DNA from: Rhizobiaceae bacterium
GTDB taxonomy: Bacteria > Pseudomonadota > Alphaproteobacteria > Rhizobiales > Rhizobiaceae
Length of the DNA stretch: 64,000 nucleotides
NCBI GenBank assembly: GCA_029212415.1
Contig: JARGOF010000021.1
Span: 1-64,000 of the forward strand
Direction of reading: 5' to 3'
Under the pieces are notes generated by a model that ran no database searches, was not told the origin of the DNA, and worked only from the letters and a program-made list of their open reading frames with translations. Positions 54,286 through 63,348 of the stretch are shown here, one piece after another. The position numbers and the translations under genes were made by a program. Each line of letters opens with the position of its first letter. Within the stretch, counting starts at the first letter, position 1.

Positions 54286-54695
54286 AACGATTGCTTGTCC
54301 TGTTTCTCCTGCCAGACCTTGGCAATCCTCGGCATACTGGTTTCAATCCAGTCGGCCAGAATGCGGACCTTCTCTGCAGCCTCCCGGCCCAAAGGGGTCA
54401 GACTGTATTCGACATGCGGCGGGACCACGTCGAAGGCATGGCGATGGACCATGCCGTCATCTTCCAGGGCTTGCAGGGTCTGTGCCAGCATGCGCTCGCT
54501 GACACCGCCCACCCTGCGTCGCAGCGCGCTGAAGCGATAGGTGCTGGTCTCCAGAGCAATCAGGATCAGCACGCCCCAGCGGCTGGTCATGTGTTTGAGA
54601 ACCTCGCGGGAGGGGCATTGCACGGCCATGAGGTCGCCACGCGCCAGATGCATTGACAAGGGTTCGGGGGTCAGGCTTTTCGGATGCTCGGTCAT
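54282..54695 (-). CDS. HxlR family transcriptional regulator
   Basis: 137 residues with a winged-helix HxlR domain: CPSREVLKHMTSRWGVLILIALE, FSALRRRVGGVSERMLAQTLQALEDDGMVHR and VEYSLTPLGREAAEKV. A Cys (CPSR) near the N terminus is common to redox-sensing members such as HypR/QorR. Divergent from a QorB-type quinone reductase gene, which it most likely controls. Confidence 0.88.
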   Translation of the reverse strand: MTEHPKSLTPEPLSMHLARGDLMAVQCPSREVLKHMTSRWGVLILIALETSTYRFSALRRRVGGVSERMLAQTLQALEDDGMVHRHAFDVVPPHVEYSLTPLGREAAEKVRILADWIETSMPRIAKVWQEKQDKQSF

Positions 54696-54704
54696 TTTCT
54701 TTAC

Positions 54705-54728
54705 ACTTACCTTTTTGTGCGTACTTAC
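54705..54728. promoter_or_regulatory. Direct repeats between hxlR-type and qorB-type genes
   Basis: ACTTACCTTTTTG and ACTTACTTTTAG start 18 bases apart (54705 and 54723) in the 93-base divergent region. Candidate operator for the HxlR regulator. Confidence 0.4.
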
Positions 54729-54788
54729 TTTTAGTTCGCTTAAGCAATATGTGTCCTTTCATCAGATTAATCAATGAAAGGTTTTCAA

Positions 54789-55634
54789 ATGACAATTGCA
54801 ATTACAGGCGCCACAGGGCAACTCGGTCGTCTCGTCATCGCGGGATTGGCCGCAAAAGGCAAAGCGGACAGTGTCGTGGCTCTGGCCCGTTCACCGGAAA
54901 AAGCAGCCGATCTCGGTGTTGCGGTGCGCACAGCCGATTATGACAAGCCGGAAACGCTTGCTCCGGCACTGGCCGGTATCGACACGCTGCTTTTGATCTC
55001 CGGCAGCGAGATCGGCAAACGCACGCCACAGCACCAGGCGGTGATTGAGGCGGCAAAGGCCGCCGGGGTGAACCATATTGTCTACACCAGCCTGCTCAAA
55101 GCGGATATTTCGCCGCTCAGCCTGGCAGAAGAGCACCGCCAAACGGAAGCCATGATCAAGGCATCGGGGCTGGCCTATACATTCTTGCGCAACGGCTGGT
55201 ACACGGAGAATTATACCGGTTCGATCCCCGGCGCGCTGCAGGCTGGCGCCTTCGTCGGTTCGGCAGGTGACGGGCGCATTGCCTCGGCCACACGCGCCGA
55301 TTATGCCGAAGCTGCCGTCGCTGTCCTGACCAGTACTGGCCACGCGGGCAAGACCTACGAACTGGCGGGAGATACGGCCTATACATTGACGGATCTGGCT
55401 GCCGAAATCAGCAAGCAAACCGGCAAGACCATCCCCTTCCAGAAACTGCCTGCGGAAGAATACGCCAAAATCCTGGTGTCTATTGGATTGCCCGAGGGTT
55501 TCGCCGCGGCATTGGCCAGTTTCGATGCCGACGCGGCGAAGGGCGCGCTGTTCCATGACAGCAAGGATCTGTCGACGCTGATTGGACATCCGACGACACC
55601 CCTGTCTGAGGCTGTCGCCGCAGTGCTTGCCTAA
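54789..55634 (+). CDS. NAD(P)H:quinone oxidoreductase, QorB-like (NmrA/SDR family)
   Basis: 281 residues. Atypical SDR/NmrA fold: MTIAITGATGQLGRLVIAGL binds NAD(P)H; VIEAAKAAGVNHIVYTSLLKAD, LRNGWYTENYTG and GRIASATRADYAEAAVAVL are QorB-type motifs. It would reduce quinones with NAD(P)H. The start at 54789 is preferred because AAAGG lies 8 bases upstream; an ATG at 54774 is also in frame. Paired with the divergent HxlR regulator. Confidence 0.87.
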   Translation: MTIAITGATGQLGRLVIAGLAAKGKADSVVALARSPEKAADLGVAVRTADYDKPETLAPALAGIDTLLLISGSEIGKRTPQHQAVIEAAKAAGVNHIVYTSLLKADISPLSLAEEHRQTEAMIKASGLAYTFLRNGWYTENYTGSIPGALQAGAFVGSAGDGRIASATRADYAEAAVAVLTSTGHAGKTYELAGDTAYTLTDLAAEISKQTGKTIPFQKLPAEEYAKILVSIGLPEGFAAALASFDADAAKGALFHDSKDLSTLIGHPTTPLSEAVAAVLA

Positions 55635-55648
55635 AACCATGCCAAAAT

Positions 55649-55678
55649 GTGCTGCGGACCATCGTTGGCCCGCAGCAC
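55649..55678 (+). terminator. Stem-loop after the QorB-like gene
   Basis: GTGCTGCGG pairs perfectly with CCGCAGCAC across a 12-base loop, 15 bases after the stop codon. No T run follows, so efficiency is uncertain. Confidence 0.55.
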
Positions 55679-55775
55679 GATCTGATTGATTCCGGACAAA
55701 TGAACAGACACAAATGGCGCAAAACGTGCCGGAGATGGCACACCGGACAGAGAGAAATGATAGCTGCATCATACC

Positions 55776-55997
55776 TCAAACGTTAATCGTCAGCGAGCCT
55801 CCCCGGTGACCACAGCGCCTGCAGACCAGCAGCGGCGGAATCTTTTGATCATTGATGAAAACATGATCCGGCCCAAAGCGCGCGATCAAGGCTACCAGAT
55901 CCAATTTGCGGGCACCGCCGCAATTGCGGCCCTGGCAATGGGCGGTCAACTGCCAGGATTCGCGCTGCAGATCGGCAAGGGTGGTGATCGTCGTCAA
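55776..55997 (-). CDS. Small zinc-ribbon-like protein
   Basis: About 73 residues from a TTG start at 55997 with GAGG 7 bases upstream. Two Cys pairs (CQGRNCGG and CRRCGHRGG) suggest a zinc site; LDLVALIARFGPDHVFIND lies between them. I recall similar short proteins in rhizobia without known function. Longer in-frame readings upstream (to 56234) lack a family-like N terminus. Confidence 0.6.
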   Translation of the reverse strand: MTTITTLADLQRESWQLTAHCQGRNCGGARKLDLVALIARFGPDHVFINDQKIPPLLVCRRCGHRGGSLTINV

Positions 55998-56541
55998 TGG
56001 CGAACCTCGTGATCGAGTTGTTGATTCGCCGCACAGGAGAACAATAGCTGACAGCAGCGTTTGAGGGATAGGGATAAAGGATGCATGGCCGATGTATTTC
56101 CAGCGCAATGGAACACAGTCGCCTTCCAAAAGCGCGCGCACCGGGAGTTTGCCATTCAAGCAGCCGGGTTCTCGCTTAGCAGTTTGCAATATCCGCATGA
56201 CCACGTCGGCTGATGAAACTCTCACTGATGGCAATTGCCCGATTGCCGGCTTCCCCGCAAAGCAGGTGCTTCGAGCGCCAAGGCTTCGCGTCCGCTTTGC
56301 AAGACATGCTCTGGATCATCAACCGGCGCTTCCGTTAAGCCAGCCCGGACTCTGCCGCCAGATTGGATGAAGCCTGCGCCGGGATGGGCGTTGGATGACG
56401 AAGCACATGGACACAGGCAACCAAGTTGTTCGCAGTTGGCCTCCATGATATCGAACAGCTGATTGTCGACGAAAACAGCTTCTACCGTCAGAAGTATGGA
56501 CCGCATTTCGTTTGAATTCCGCAGAAGAAAAGGATATTGAA
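55998..56541. other. Gene-poor, possibly degraded region
   Basis: About 540 bases without a confident gene. The last 90 bases read FAVGLHDIEQLIVDENSF then YRQKYGPHFV and a stop (about 56424-56512), which looks like the C terminus of a real protein, but the frame is broken upstream by a stop and no start is seen. Probably a remnant. Confidence 0.4.
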
Positions 56542-57522
56542 ATGTTGCGTTGGGCCATACTTGGAACCGGATTTATCTCCAATACAGTCGCTGAAGCCAT
56601 CAACCAAAGCGAGGGTTCCCGCGTTGAAATGGTTGTTGGACGCAATCGCGAAACGCTTACGAAATTCCAGCAGGCTCACAATATTCCACGCCAATCACTT
56701 GGCTATGAAGCTGTCTTCACGGATTCGAATATCGATGTGATCTATGTCGGCACGCCCAATCATGTTCATCACGAATTGACCATCAGGGCCGCCGAGAACG
56801 GCAAGGCCGTTCTTTCCGAGAAATCGTTGACGACAAACATGAAGGACGCGCATCTTTTGATAGACAGCGTGTCGAAAAATCAGACTTTCTTCGCAGAAGG
56901 TCTGATGTATCTGGCTCACCCTCTCTACAGGCATCTGGCTGAAATTCTCACCGATGGACGGCTGGGAAAATTGCGCGCCGTGAACGGCTATTATGCAGCA
57001 AACATCTGGGAGGTGGTCAATCCGGCTGGTTTGGGCACCCTCTACAATCTCGGCTGCTATCCCGTTTCCCTGTTGCAATATGTCGTTCAATCCATGTGTG
57101 GGGAGGATGCTTTTTCCAAGAGAAAACTCTCAGGGTTCGGCAACCTGAATACTGACAACAACGTCGATCATGCGACCGTGAGCGTGTGTTTTGAAAATGG
57201 TGTCCTGGCCAATCTTCAGTCGACCGACGACTATGGAATGGCTTTCGGATTCTCGATTGCAGGCGACAATGGAATCTTGCGTTTTAAAACCAATCCCTGG
57301 CACGCCGGACACCATAATCACCTGGAATGGTGCCCCTATGGCGGCGAGATCGAAGACATCATCATCCAAGACGCATACGATGATTTTTATCATCAGACCA
57401 AAATGGTTGAGACTGCTTTGGCAAAGGGCGAAATACAGGCACCCAGACCTTCTCCCAGATGGAAGGATTCATTGGAAATCATGGCATTCCTGACGGATTG
57501 GGAGGCCTCCTGCAGAGCGTGA
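56542..57522 (+). CDS. Gfo/Idh/MocA family oxidoreductase
   Basis: 326 residues. N-terminal NAD(P) fold MLRWAILGTGFISNTVAEAI, then VIYVGTPNHVHHELTIRAAENGKAVLSEKSLTTN (EKP-like motif as EKS), and the C-terminal GFO_IDH_MocA_C domain (LGCYPVSLLQYV, YGMAFGFSIAGDNGILRF). Members oxidise or reduce sugars, inositols or dihydrodiols; the substrate is not clear. ATG 56542 follows AAAAGGATATTGAA; a longer in-frame reading begins at 56512. Convergent with the AraC gene. Confidence 0.87.
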   Translation: MLRWAILGTGFISNTVAEAINQSEGSRVEMVVGRNRETLTKFQQAHNIPRQSLGYEAVFTDSNIDVIYVGTPNHVHHELTIRAAENGKAVLSEKSLTTNMKDAHLLIDSVSKNQTFFAEGLMYLAHPLYRHLAEILTDGRLGKLRAVNGYYAANIWEVVNPAGLGTLYNLGCYPVSLLQYVVQSMCGEDAFSKRKLSGFGNLNTDNNVDHATVSVCFENGVLANLQSTDDYGMAFGFSIAGDNGILRFKTNPWHAGHHNHLEWCPYGGEIEDIIIQDAYDDFYHQTKMVETALAKGEIQAPRPSPRWKDSLEIMAFLTDWEASCRA

Positions 57523-57649
57523 CGAACGCCCGTTGCCAGGCGCGTTCGGAGGATAGGGATACGCCTGGCTGCGGTGTTTCCGGCGGGACATGGCTGACAG
57601 ACCGCCTTGGGACCTTGTCCCGTACCTCTTCGGATCCAACGGGAAATGG

Positions 57650-58498
57650 TCAGAACCGTTCTCCCATCAGGCGATAGCACCAGAAGGATTCTTCCGTTTC
57701 AATCAACCTGTTCAGCTGTGCCGGAGAAAACCCGGTGGCTCGGCGCAAGGCACGGCCCATATGGGATTGGTCGGCATATCCCGCATCACTTGCAAGGGTT
57801 GAGAGGTTGATATCGGGTCGTTCTATCCTGCTGCGATGCAGATTTTCGATCGCCGCATAAAATGCCAGCGATTGCCGGGTTTGCCCGCTCCAGCGCTTGA
57901 TCATTCTTTCGAGCGTCCGGACGCTGCGGCCAGGACCTGCCAATGCCAGCCGGTTCAGGAGATATCTCGACCAATCATGCAGGCGATCTGACCCGGACCA
58001 CTCCGGGAAACTGTTCTTGCTTCGCGCCTTTTGCCATGTCCGGGAAAATTGCTCCGTGAACTGACCCCAACTGGCTTCCTCCTGCTGGTTCAGACTGAAA
58101 GCTGACAAAGCTGCAGACAAGTCGTCCGGCACAATTTCACTGCCAAAACCGTGGCCGAGTTGCATCCACGCATCGGGATAGATGCCTACCGTGAGCGCGA
58201 CCACGGGCCCAGCACTCCAACTGACAATGGGCTCATCCTGCGGTGACAGGACGAACTGCCGCGGCATGATTTTTGTATGTCCGGGTTTTATGCGCTGCGC
58301 CCTGCCTGCCCTATCGTCGACCAGCTGCAGCTCTCCTTCGATGACATGGGTAACCGACACCAGAGGCGATGCCGGGAAGAAGTTGAATCGATCCGCATCG
58401 CCAAGGGCCACGCCCCGTGTGTCTCTGAAGATACCGGCAGCCACACAGCTCGATAATTGCTTGGGCGGCAAAAACAATAGTGACTTCGGGCAACCCAT
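57650..58498 (-). CDS. AraC family transcriptional regulator
   Basis: 282 residues. N-terminal cupin-like sensor part (VTHVIEGELQLVDDRAG, IMPRQFVLSPQDEPIVSW) and a C-terminal AraC DNA-binding domain with two helix-turn-helices (INLSTLASDAGYADQSHMGRALRRATGFSPAQLNRLI in abbreviated form). It lies divergent from an esterase gene with an 87-base gap, so the esterase is a plausible target. ATG 58498 follows GAGAGG; an upstream in-frame TTG is less likely. Confidence 0.87.
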   Translation of the reverse strand: MGCPKSLLFLPPKQLSSCVAAGIFRDTRGVALGDADRFNFFPASPLVSVTHVIEGELQLVDDRAGRAQRIKPGHTKIMPRQFVLSPQDEPIVSWSAGPVVALTVGIYPDAWMQLGHGFGSEIVPDDLSAALSAFSLNQQEEASWGQFTEQFSRTWQKARSKNSFPEWSGSDRLHDWSRYLLNRLALAGPGRSVRTLERMIKRWSGQTRQSLAFYAAIENLHRSRIERPDINLSTLASDAGYADQSHMGRALRRATGFSPAQLNRLIETEESFWCYRLMGERF

Positions 58499-58585
58499 GG
58501 GACCTCTCAAGATGTCGCAATCATTCTATACCGCGATACCTGCAGACGGCAATATTCCCCGCATTGCAAACACCGCGAGGCATCC

Positions 58586-59653
58586 ATGGCTAAAATCAAA
58601 TTCAGTGGCCCCTTCCGTCTTCGGATGTCCAGCTTTTTCACCCTGTGCAGGATCGCACTGGCGACTTATACCCGCCATGCCCTTGGAAAGCGCAGGGAGC
58701 CTGGCTGGGACGTCAACTCGGACATTGGCATCCGCTTCTGGCGCCACCAGTTCACCAGGGCAATGGCCCAGACCGACATGGGAAAAGGCCGGGCAATTTT
58801 TGAAAGCGTGATGACCGAGACAGACGACATTTACCAGGTATCTGTCGAGAAAAGCGCCAACCCGAAGGGCCGTTGGTATCGCCCGAGGGCGCTCGCCAGC
58901 AAGGCAACACTGCTGTATTTTCATGGCGGCGGCTACACTTTCAACGGACCGGTCAGCGAGCGGTTTGCAGCCATGCTGGCGCACCATGCACAGGCAGCTG
59001 TCTTCATGCCGCATTACCGGCTGACACCCGAACACCCGCACCCGGCCCAAGCCGAAGACGCTCTGGCTGCCTGGCGCTTTGTGGCGCAGCAAACGCCGGC
59101 GAAACGGATCGTCGTCATTGGAGACAGTGCCGGCGGGCATATGGCGCTGATGCTGCTTCAAGCACTCAAGGCGGAAGGGCTATCCCAGCCCGGGCTGTGC
59201 ATCGGGCTTTGTCCGTGGACGGACATCGGCGCGCGGGGTGAAAGTCTGCACGGCAATGATCGCTATGACCTTGTCCAGGGCTGGATGGCGCTGCAATTTG
59301 GCCAATGGCTTGATCCGGAAGGCAGGTATGGCCGAACAAAACTCTCTCCCATCGATTACAATTATGACGGTTTGGCACCCTTGTATCTGCAATCAGGTGG
59401 TCATGAGATCCTGCATGACATGATCTGCGCATTTGCCGAACTGCAAGCGGCCAAGGGCGCGCGCGTCATGCTCGACGTATGGAAACATATGCCACATAAT
59501 TTTCAGGCCTATGACAGTCTGACACAAGCGTCGAGCGAGGCGCTTGATCGCATTCGACTGGCCGTCGCCGCTCAATGTGATGCCAACGCGCCTTTGCAAC
59601 CGACAGGCGCAACAATCGTTGACGCGGGACAGTCGGAGCGCGCACGGCCCTGA
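58586..59653 (+). CDS. Alpha/beta hydrolase (HSL-type carboxylesterase)
   Basis: 355 residues. Hormone-sensitive-lipase family motifs: oxyanion loop YFHGGGYTFNGPV and nucleophile elbow VVIGDSAGGHMALML; catalytic Asp and His are expected around ILHDMICAF and KHMPHNFQAYD. Cleaves short-chain esters; likely cytoplasmic, with no clear signal peptide. GCGAGG precedes ATG 58586. Divergent from the AraC regulator. Confidence 0.88.
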   Translation: MAKIKFSGPFRLRMSSFFTLCRIALATYTRHALGKRREPGWDVNSDIGIRFWRHQFTRAMAQTDMGKGRAIFESVMTETDDIYQVSVEKSANPKGRWYRPRALASKATLLYFHGGGYTFNGPVSERFAAMLAHHAQAAVFMPHYRLTPEHPHPAQAEDALAAWRFVAQQTPAKRIVVIGDSAGGHMALMLLQALKAEGLSQPGLCIGLCPWTDIGARGESLHGNDRYDLVQGWMALQFGQWLDPEGRYGRTKLSPIDYNYDGLAPLYLQSGGHEILHDMICAFAELQAAKGARVMLDVWKHMPHNFQAYDSLTQASSEALDRIRLAVAAQCDANAPLQPTGATIVDAGQSERARP

Positions 59654-59656
59654 TGG

Positions 59657-60049
59657 CTAATCAGCGAAGAGTTCCTGCAGCATCGGGCAGTCCTTTTGAC
59701 CCTTGTGGCAGGATGCAACCAACGCCTGGAGTGCGCCTTCCATGCGTTTGAGGTCAGCAATCTTGTTGCGCACCAATTCAAGATTATTGGCGCCGATTGC
59801 GCCGACGTCCTCGCAGGATTCGTCCTGGGATCGGGAGAGTTTGAGCAATGCCTTGATGTCTGCAATGGAAAAGCCCAACGTCCTGCACCGCTTCACAAAA
59901 CGAAGCCGCAAGATCGTGTCAGCATCATAGACCCGTCTACCCGCCGCAGTCCTGCCTGGCTTCGGCGTGATGCCTTCGCGCTCATAATAGCGAATGGTTT
60001 CGATGGAAACGCCGCTGCGTTCGGAGGCCTTGCCAATTGGCCAATTCAT
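59657..60049 (-). CDS. merR: MerR family mercury-responsive regulator
   Basis: 130 residues. N-terminal winged helix (GKASERSGVSIETIRYYEREGI), a dimerisation helix and three cysteines at 79, 114 and 121 that correspond to the Hg(II) ligands of MerR (82, 117, 126 in Tn501). The metal loop CHKGQKDC is two residues shorter than in Tn501. The start at 60049 gives the family N terminus MNWPIGKASERSG. It faces merF across an operator with a 19-base promoter spacer. Confidence 0.85.
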   Translation of the reverse strand: MNWPIGKASERSGVSIETIRYYEREGITPKPGRTAAGRRVYDADTILRLRFVKRCRTLGFSIADIKALLKLSRSQDESCEDVGAIGANNLELVRNKIADLKRMEGALQALVASCHKGQKDCPMLQELFAD

Positions 60050-60056
60050 GATGCGC

Positions 60057-60087
60057 TTGCTCCTGTAGTCACTACAGGTTTTATAAT
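60057..60087 (+). promoter_or_regulatory. MerR-type promoter/operator of merF
   Basis: TTGCTC (60057-60062) and TATAAT (60082-60087) are separated by 19 bases, the stretched spacer that MerR proteins act on. The dyad CCTGTAGTCACTACAGG (60062-60078) lies within the spacer, as expected for MerR binding. Confidence 0.8.
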
Positions 60088-60126
60088 GGGCGCAGCAGAA
60101 CAACGCCAGCCACTTGAGGCCCGTCC

Positions 60127-60327
60127 ATGAACAACAATAAAATGCTTGCAACAGGCCTTATCGGCACAGTGATCGCCGCCCTGTGCTGTTTCACGCCCCT
60201 TCTGGTTATTGCGCTCGGCGCGGTCGGCCTGTCTGCGATCCTTGGATATCTCGACTACATCCTGCTGCCTGCCCTCGGTCTCTTCATTCTCATGACGATT
60301 TTTGCGCTTTACAGGAGGCAGAGCTGA
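60127..60327 (+). CDS. merF: MerF-like mercuric ion transporter
   Basis: 66-residue inner-membrane protein with two helices: GLIGTVIAALCCFTPLLVIALGAVGLSAI and LDYILLPALGLFILMTIFALYRR (each given in part). The vicinal Cys pair 20-21 in ALCCFTP takes up Hg(II); GLSAxxGYLDYxLLPAL is diagnostic of MerF. Compared with classic MerF (81 residues) the C-terminal tail with the second Cys pair is missing. The stop overlaps the next start by one base. No merA reductase is in the window. Confidence 0.87.
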   Translation: MNNNKMLATGLIGTVIAALCCFTPLLVIALGAVGLSAILGYLDYILLPALGLFILMTIFALYRRQS

Positions 60328-60533
60328 TGACCGTTCTTCAATCAACGATCACGTGCCCCCATTGCGGACATGCCAAAACAGAAACAATGCCAACCGATGC
60401 CTGTCAGTGGTTCTATGACTGCGAAGGTTGCGGGATCTTGCTGAAACCGAAAAAGGGCGATTGTTGCGTCTATTGCTCCTACGGAACGCTCGCCTGTCCG
60501 CCGATACAGGAGGGCAATGCCTGTTGCGGCTGA
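60327..60533 (+). CDS. Cysteine-rich GDCCxxCSYG protein
   Basis: 68 residues with eleven Cys: CPHC (10-13), CEGC (32-35), GDCCVYCSYG (44-53), a single Cys57, and a C-terminal CC (66-67). The zinc-ribbon-like spacing and GDCCVxCSYG motif belong to a small protein often found beside merF or ars genes; it may bind Hg(II) or Zn(II). One-base overlap with merF shows coupled translation. Confidence 0.8.
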   Translation: MTVLQSTITCPHCGHAKTETMPTDACQWFYDCEGCGILLKPKKGDCCVYCSYGTLACPPIQEGNACCG

Positions 60534-60540
60534 ATGATCT

Positions 60541-61257
60541 TCAGATCGACTTCTGATTGACCCGCTTTGACAATTCCTGCGCGCTTTCCACCCGCTCGGA
60601 ATAGCGGTCCACCAGATAGCGGGAACGTCCGCGTGTCAGAACGGTGAATTTCATCAGTTCCTCCATGACATCCACCATGCGGTTGTAGAAGGGTGACGGT
60701 TTCATGCGGCCCTTGTCATCAAATTCCAGGAATGCCTTGGGGACCGACGATTGGTTGGGGATGGCAATCATGCGCATCCAACGGCCCAATATCCGCATCT
60801 GGTTGACAGTGTTGAAACTCTGCGAGCCGCCGCACACCTGCATAAGGGCCAGGGTGCGCCCCTGTGTCGGTCGCACGCCGCCGATGGGGGCAAGCGGCAA
60901 CCAGTCAATCTGTGTCTTCATGATGCCCGTCATGGCGCCATGGCGCTCAGGTGAGCACCATACGTGCGCCTCGGACCAAAGGGAAAGGTCTCGAAGCTCC
61001 TGGACTTTTTCGTGAGTATCGGCTGCATCATCAACCAGCGGCAGACCTGCCGGATTGAAGATTTCCACCTCCGCACCAAACTGGCGCAAGACCCGCGCGG
61101 CCTCCTCACTCATCAATCTTGAATAGGAGCGTTCCCGCAAGGAACCATAGAGCATCAGGATCCGTGGCGGATGATAGGTTTCACCCGGCAGTGAAAGGCT
61201 CTCAATGTCGATGGGCCTGATCTGATCAGGATTGATATTGGGGAAATCTTCGTTCAT
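60541..61257 (-). CDS. arsH: Arsenical resistance protein ArsH (NADPH-dependent FMN reductase)
   Basis: 238 residues. Flavodoxin-like fold: [24 protein letters not shown] binds [24 protein letters not shown] is the ArsH signature, and the C-terminal arm supports tetramers. ArsH oxidises trivalent organoarsenicals and reduces metal ions and quinones. The ATG at 61257 overlaps the arsC stop. Last gene of arsR-acr3-arsC-arsH. Confidence 0.94.
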   Translation of the reverse strand: MNEDFPNINPDQIRPIDIESLSLPGETYHPPRILMLYGSLRERSYSRLMSEEAARVLRQFGAEVEIFNPAGLPLVDDAADTHEKVQELRDLSLWSEAHVWCSPERHGAMTGIMKTQIDWLPLAPIGGVRPTQGRTLALMQVCGGSQSFNTVNQMRILGRWMRMIAIPNQSSVPKAFLEFDDKGRMKPSPFYNRMVDVMEELMKFTVLTRGRSRYLVDRYSERVESAQELSKRVNQKSI

Positions 61258-61661
61258 GGGGCTGTAATCACATCCCCGTCTTCCTTGGTAAAAGTGCTGC
61301 CGGAAACAACATCCGGCAGCAATGCAAACACCGCTTCGGATGGACGGCAGAGCGCCACGCCCTTGCGGGTGCAGACAATCGGTCTGTTGACCAGGACGGG
61401 ATGTTCCAACATGGCATCCAGAATGGTTTCATCCGAAACGGAGGGGTCGGTCAGTCCCAATTCCTCGGCAGGTGATTTGCTGGTGCGCAAAGCCTGCCGT
61501 GGGGTCAAACCTGCGACCGCAAACAATGATTGCAATTGCCCGCGCGTCCAGCCCGTCTTGAGATATTCCACGACAATAGGCTCTTCGGCAAACCCTCGAA
61601 TAATCTCCAGAACATTGCGCGACGTGCCGCATTGGGGATTGTGATAGATAACGATCGACAT
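61254..61661 (-). CDS. arsC: Arsenate reductase (glutaredoxin-dependent)
   Basis: 135 residues. Catalytic Cys11 in [16 protein letters not shown]; the arginine-containing RPIVCTRKG near the C terminus binds oxyanion. Reduces As(V) to As(III) with glutaredoxin/glutathione for export by Acr3. The start at 61661 has AAGG upstream. Four-base overlap with arsH. Confidence 0.94.
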   Translation of the reverse strand: MSIVIYHNPQCGTSRNVLEIIRGFAEEPIVVEYLKTGWTRGQLQSLFAVAGLTPRQALRTSKSPAEELGLTDPSVSDETILDAMLEHPVLVNRPIVCTRKGVALCRPSEAVFALLPDVVSGSTFTKEDGDVITAP

Positions 61662-61773
61662 TGAGAACCTTCCGTTCAATTTCTGGATAGTGTTGTTGGC
61701 GAGGCCGCCTTTGCGACGTGCAATCTGATGCCGTGTTTGATTGTTCCGTCTCGGTCAATTGCCCAGGTCTTTA

Positions 61774-62844
61774 TCACCCCGGAAAATGTGCCCGGGTTCG
61801 ATTGGCAAAGGCGACGAGTGAGAGCATCACCGGCACTTCGACCAGAACGCCCACCACCGTGGCAAGCGCCGCGCCGGAGTTGAGGCCAAAGAGCCCGATT
61901 GCCACGGCAACAGCCAATTCGAAGAAATTGGATGTTCCGATCATCGCGCAGGGCGCCGCAATGCGAAACGGAACCTTCATGACCCATGCCGCGGCATAGG
62001 CGATTGCAAAAATACCATAGGACTGCAGGAGCAACGGCAGGGCGATCAGGGCAATGAGCACAGGTTGCGCCAAAATGACACTGCCCTGAAAACCGAAAAG
62101 CAAAACCACGGTTGCCAGCAGGCCGATGATCGAGAACGGTTTCAGCCTGGCGGTGAAGTCTGACACCGCATCATCAGACCGCCTGCCGCTCATCAGAGCC
62201 TTGCGCGTCAGCGCCCCTGCGACAAGCGGAACCACCACGTAGAGGACGACACTCAGCACCAGCGTATCCCAGGGCACCGGAATGTCGGTGACACCCAGAA
62301 GCAAGGCCACAATCGGGGCGTAGGCAAAGATCATGATCAGATCATTCACACTGACCTGAACCAATGTATAATTTGCGTCGCCGCGTGTCAGTTGCGACCA
62401 CACGAAGACCATGGCCGTGCACGGCGCCGCACCCAGCAGAATCAAACCGGCGATATAGGAATCGGCCTCCGCAGGATCGATCATGTCGACAAAAAGATAT
62501 TTGAAAAACAACACGCCGAGCGCTGCCATGGTGAACGGCTTTATCAGCCAGTTGACGACGAGGGTAATCATCAGCCCCTTGGGCTGGTCTGTCACATGGC
62601 GAATGCTGCCGAAATCAACCGACACCATCATCGGATAAACCATTGCCCAGATCAGGACGGCAACCACCAGATTGACGTGGGCGTATTCGAGGGACGCAAG
62701 CACCTGAAACAAATCGGGCAGCACTTGACCAAGCAGAACGCCAAGCGCAATGGCCAGGGCGACCCAGAGCGAGAGCCATTTTTCAAAGATGCCGATGCCC
62801 GATGGCGCGGCCTGGCCGCCTGGAATTTCCTGCTCAATGCTCAT
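61774..62844 (-). CDS. acr3: ACR3 family arsenite efflux transporter
   Basis: 356-residue inner-membrane protein with about 10 helices. Motifs: [36 protein letters not shown] with the essential Cys142, and [18 protein letters not shown]. Exports arsenite with the proton-motive force. The start [10 protein letters not shown] at 62844 has AAGGAGA upstream; a longer reading is possible. It precedes arsC by about 110 bases. Confidence 0.93.
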   Translation of the reverse strand: MSIEQEIPGGQAAPSGIGIFEKWLSLWVALAIALGVLLGQVLPDLFQVLASLEYAHVNLVVAVLIWAMVYPMMVSVDFGSIRHVTDQPKGLMITLVVNWLIKPFTMAALGVLFFKYLFVDMIDPAEADSYIAGLILLGAAPCTAMVFVWSQLTRGDANYTLVQVSVNDLIMIFAYAPIVALLLGVTDIPVPWDTLVLSVVLYVVVPLVAGALTRKALMSGRRSDDAVSDFTARLKPFSIIGLLATVVLLFGFQGSVILAQPVLIALIALPLLLQSYGIFAIAYAAAWVMKVPFRIAAPCAMIGTSNFFELAVAVAIGLFGLNSGAALATVVGVLVEVPVMLSLVAFANRTRAHFPG

Positions 62845-62980
62845 TGTATGACCCCATCTCCTTGTCGATAAAACACCCTTCACCCAAGCGGTTCATCAGC
62901 ACCTCCGCCAAAATGCGACGCGCGGAATTGGCCGCACGGGAAACAGGACAGTCCAAAGGGGATCACGCATGGCGTTCTCA

Positions 62981-63313
62981 TCAGCAGGCACAGGCAAGTT
63001 CATCAATAATGGGCTGACAAAGCTCGGGGCGGCCGCCACAACAATCTTCCATCAGGAACACCAGAAGCCCGCGCACCGCATCAAAATCGGCAAAGTAGCG
63101 GATTGTTCTACCCTGTCGCTCATTGCGCACCAGCCCCGCATTGAGAAGCACCGACAGATTGGCCGACATGGTGTTTTGCCGAACATCAAGCTGCTCGCCC
63201 AACTCGCCCGCCAAAAGCCCATCAGCGCCTGCCTTGATCAACAGGCGAAAAACATCCAGTCGCGTTTGCTGGCTCAGGGCAGAGAACGAAGAGAGTGCTG
63301 TTTTTATTTCCAT
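62981..63313 (-). CDS. arsR: ArsR family arsenic-responsive repressor
   Basis: 110 residues. Winged helix with ALSQQTRLDVFRLLIKAGADG and DVRQNTMSANLSVLLNAGLVRNERQGR. Cysteines 91, 92 and 99 (CCGGRPELC) near the C terminus resemble the As(III) site of Acidithiobacillus-type ArsR rather than the E. coli site in the DNA helix; further Cys are at 108 and 110. First gene of the ars operon. Confidence 0.9.
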   Translation of the reverse strand: MEIKTALSSFSALSQQTRLDVFRLLIKAGADGLLAGELGEQLDVRQNTMSANLSVLLNAGLVRNERQGRTIRYFADFDAVRGLLVFLMEDCCGGRPELCQPIIDELACAC

Positions 63314-63319
63314 GCATCA

Positions 63320-63348
63320 TGATTATTTGATATATTTGGAATGGTCAA
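63320..63348 (-). promoter_or_regulatory. ars operon promoter
   Basis: On the minus strand TTGACC (63348-63343) and TAATCA (63325-63320) have a 17-base spacer, just upstream of arsR; the spacer contains ATATATCAAAT, AT-rich with partial dyad, a possible ArsR site. Confidence 0.5.
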
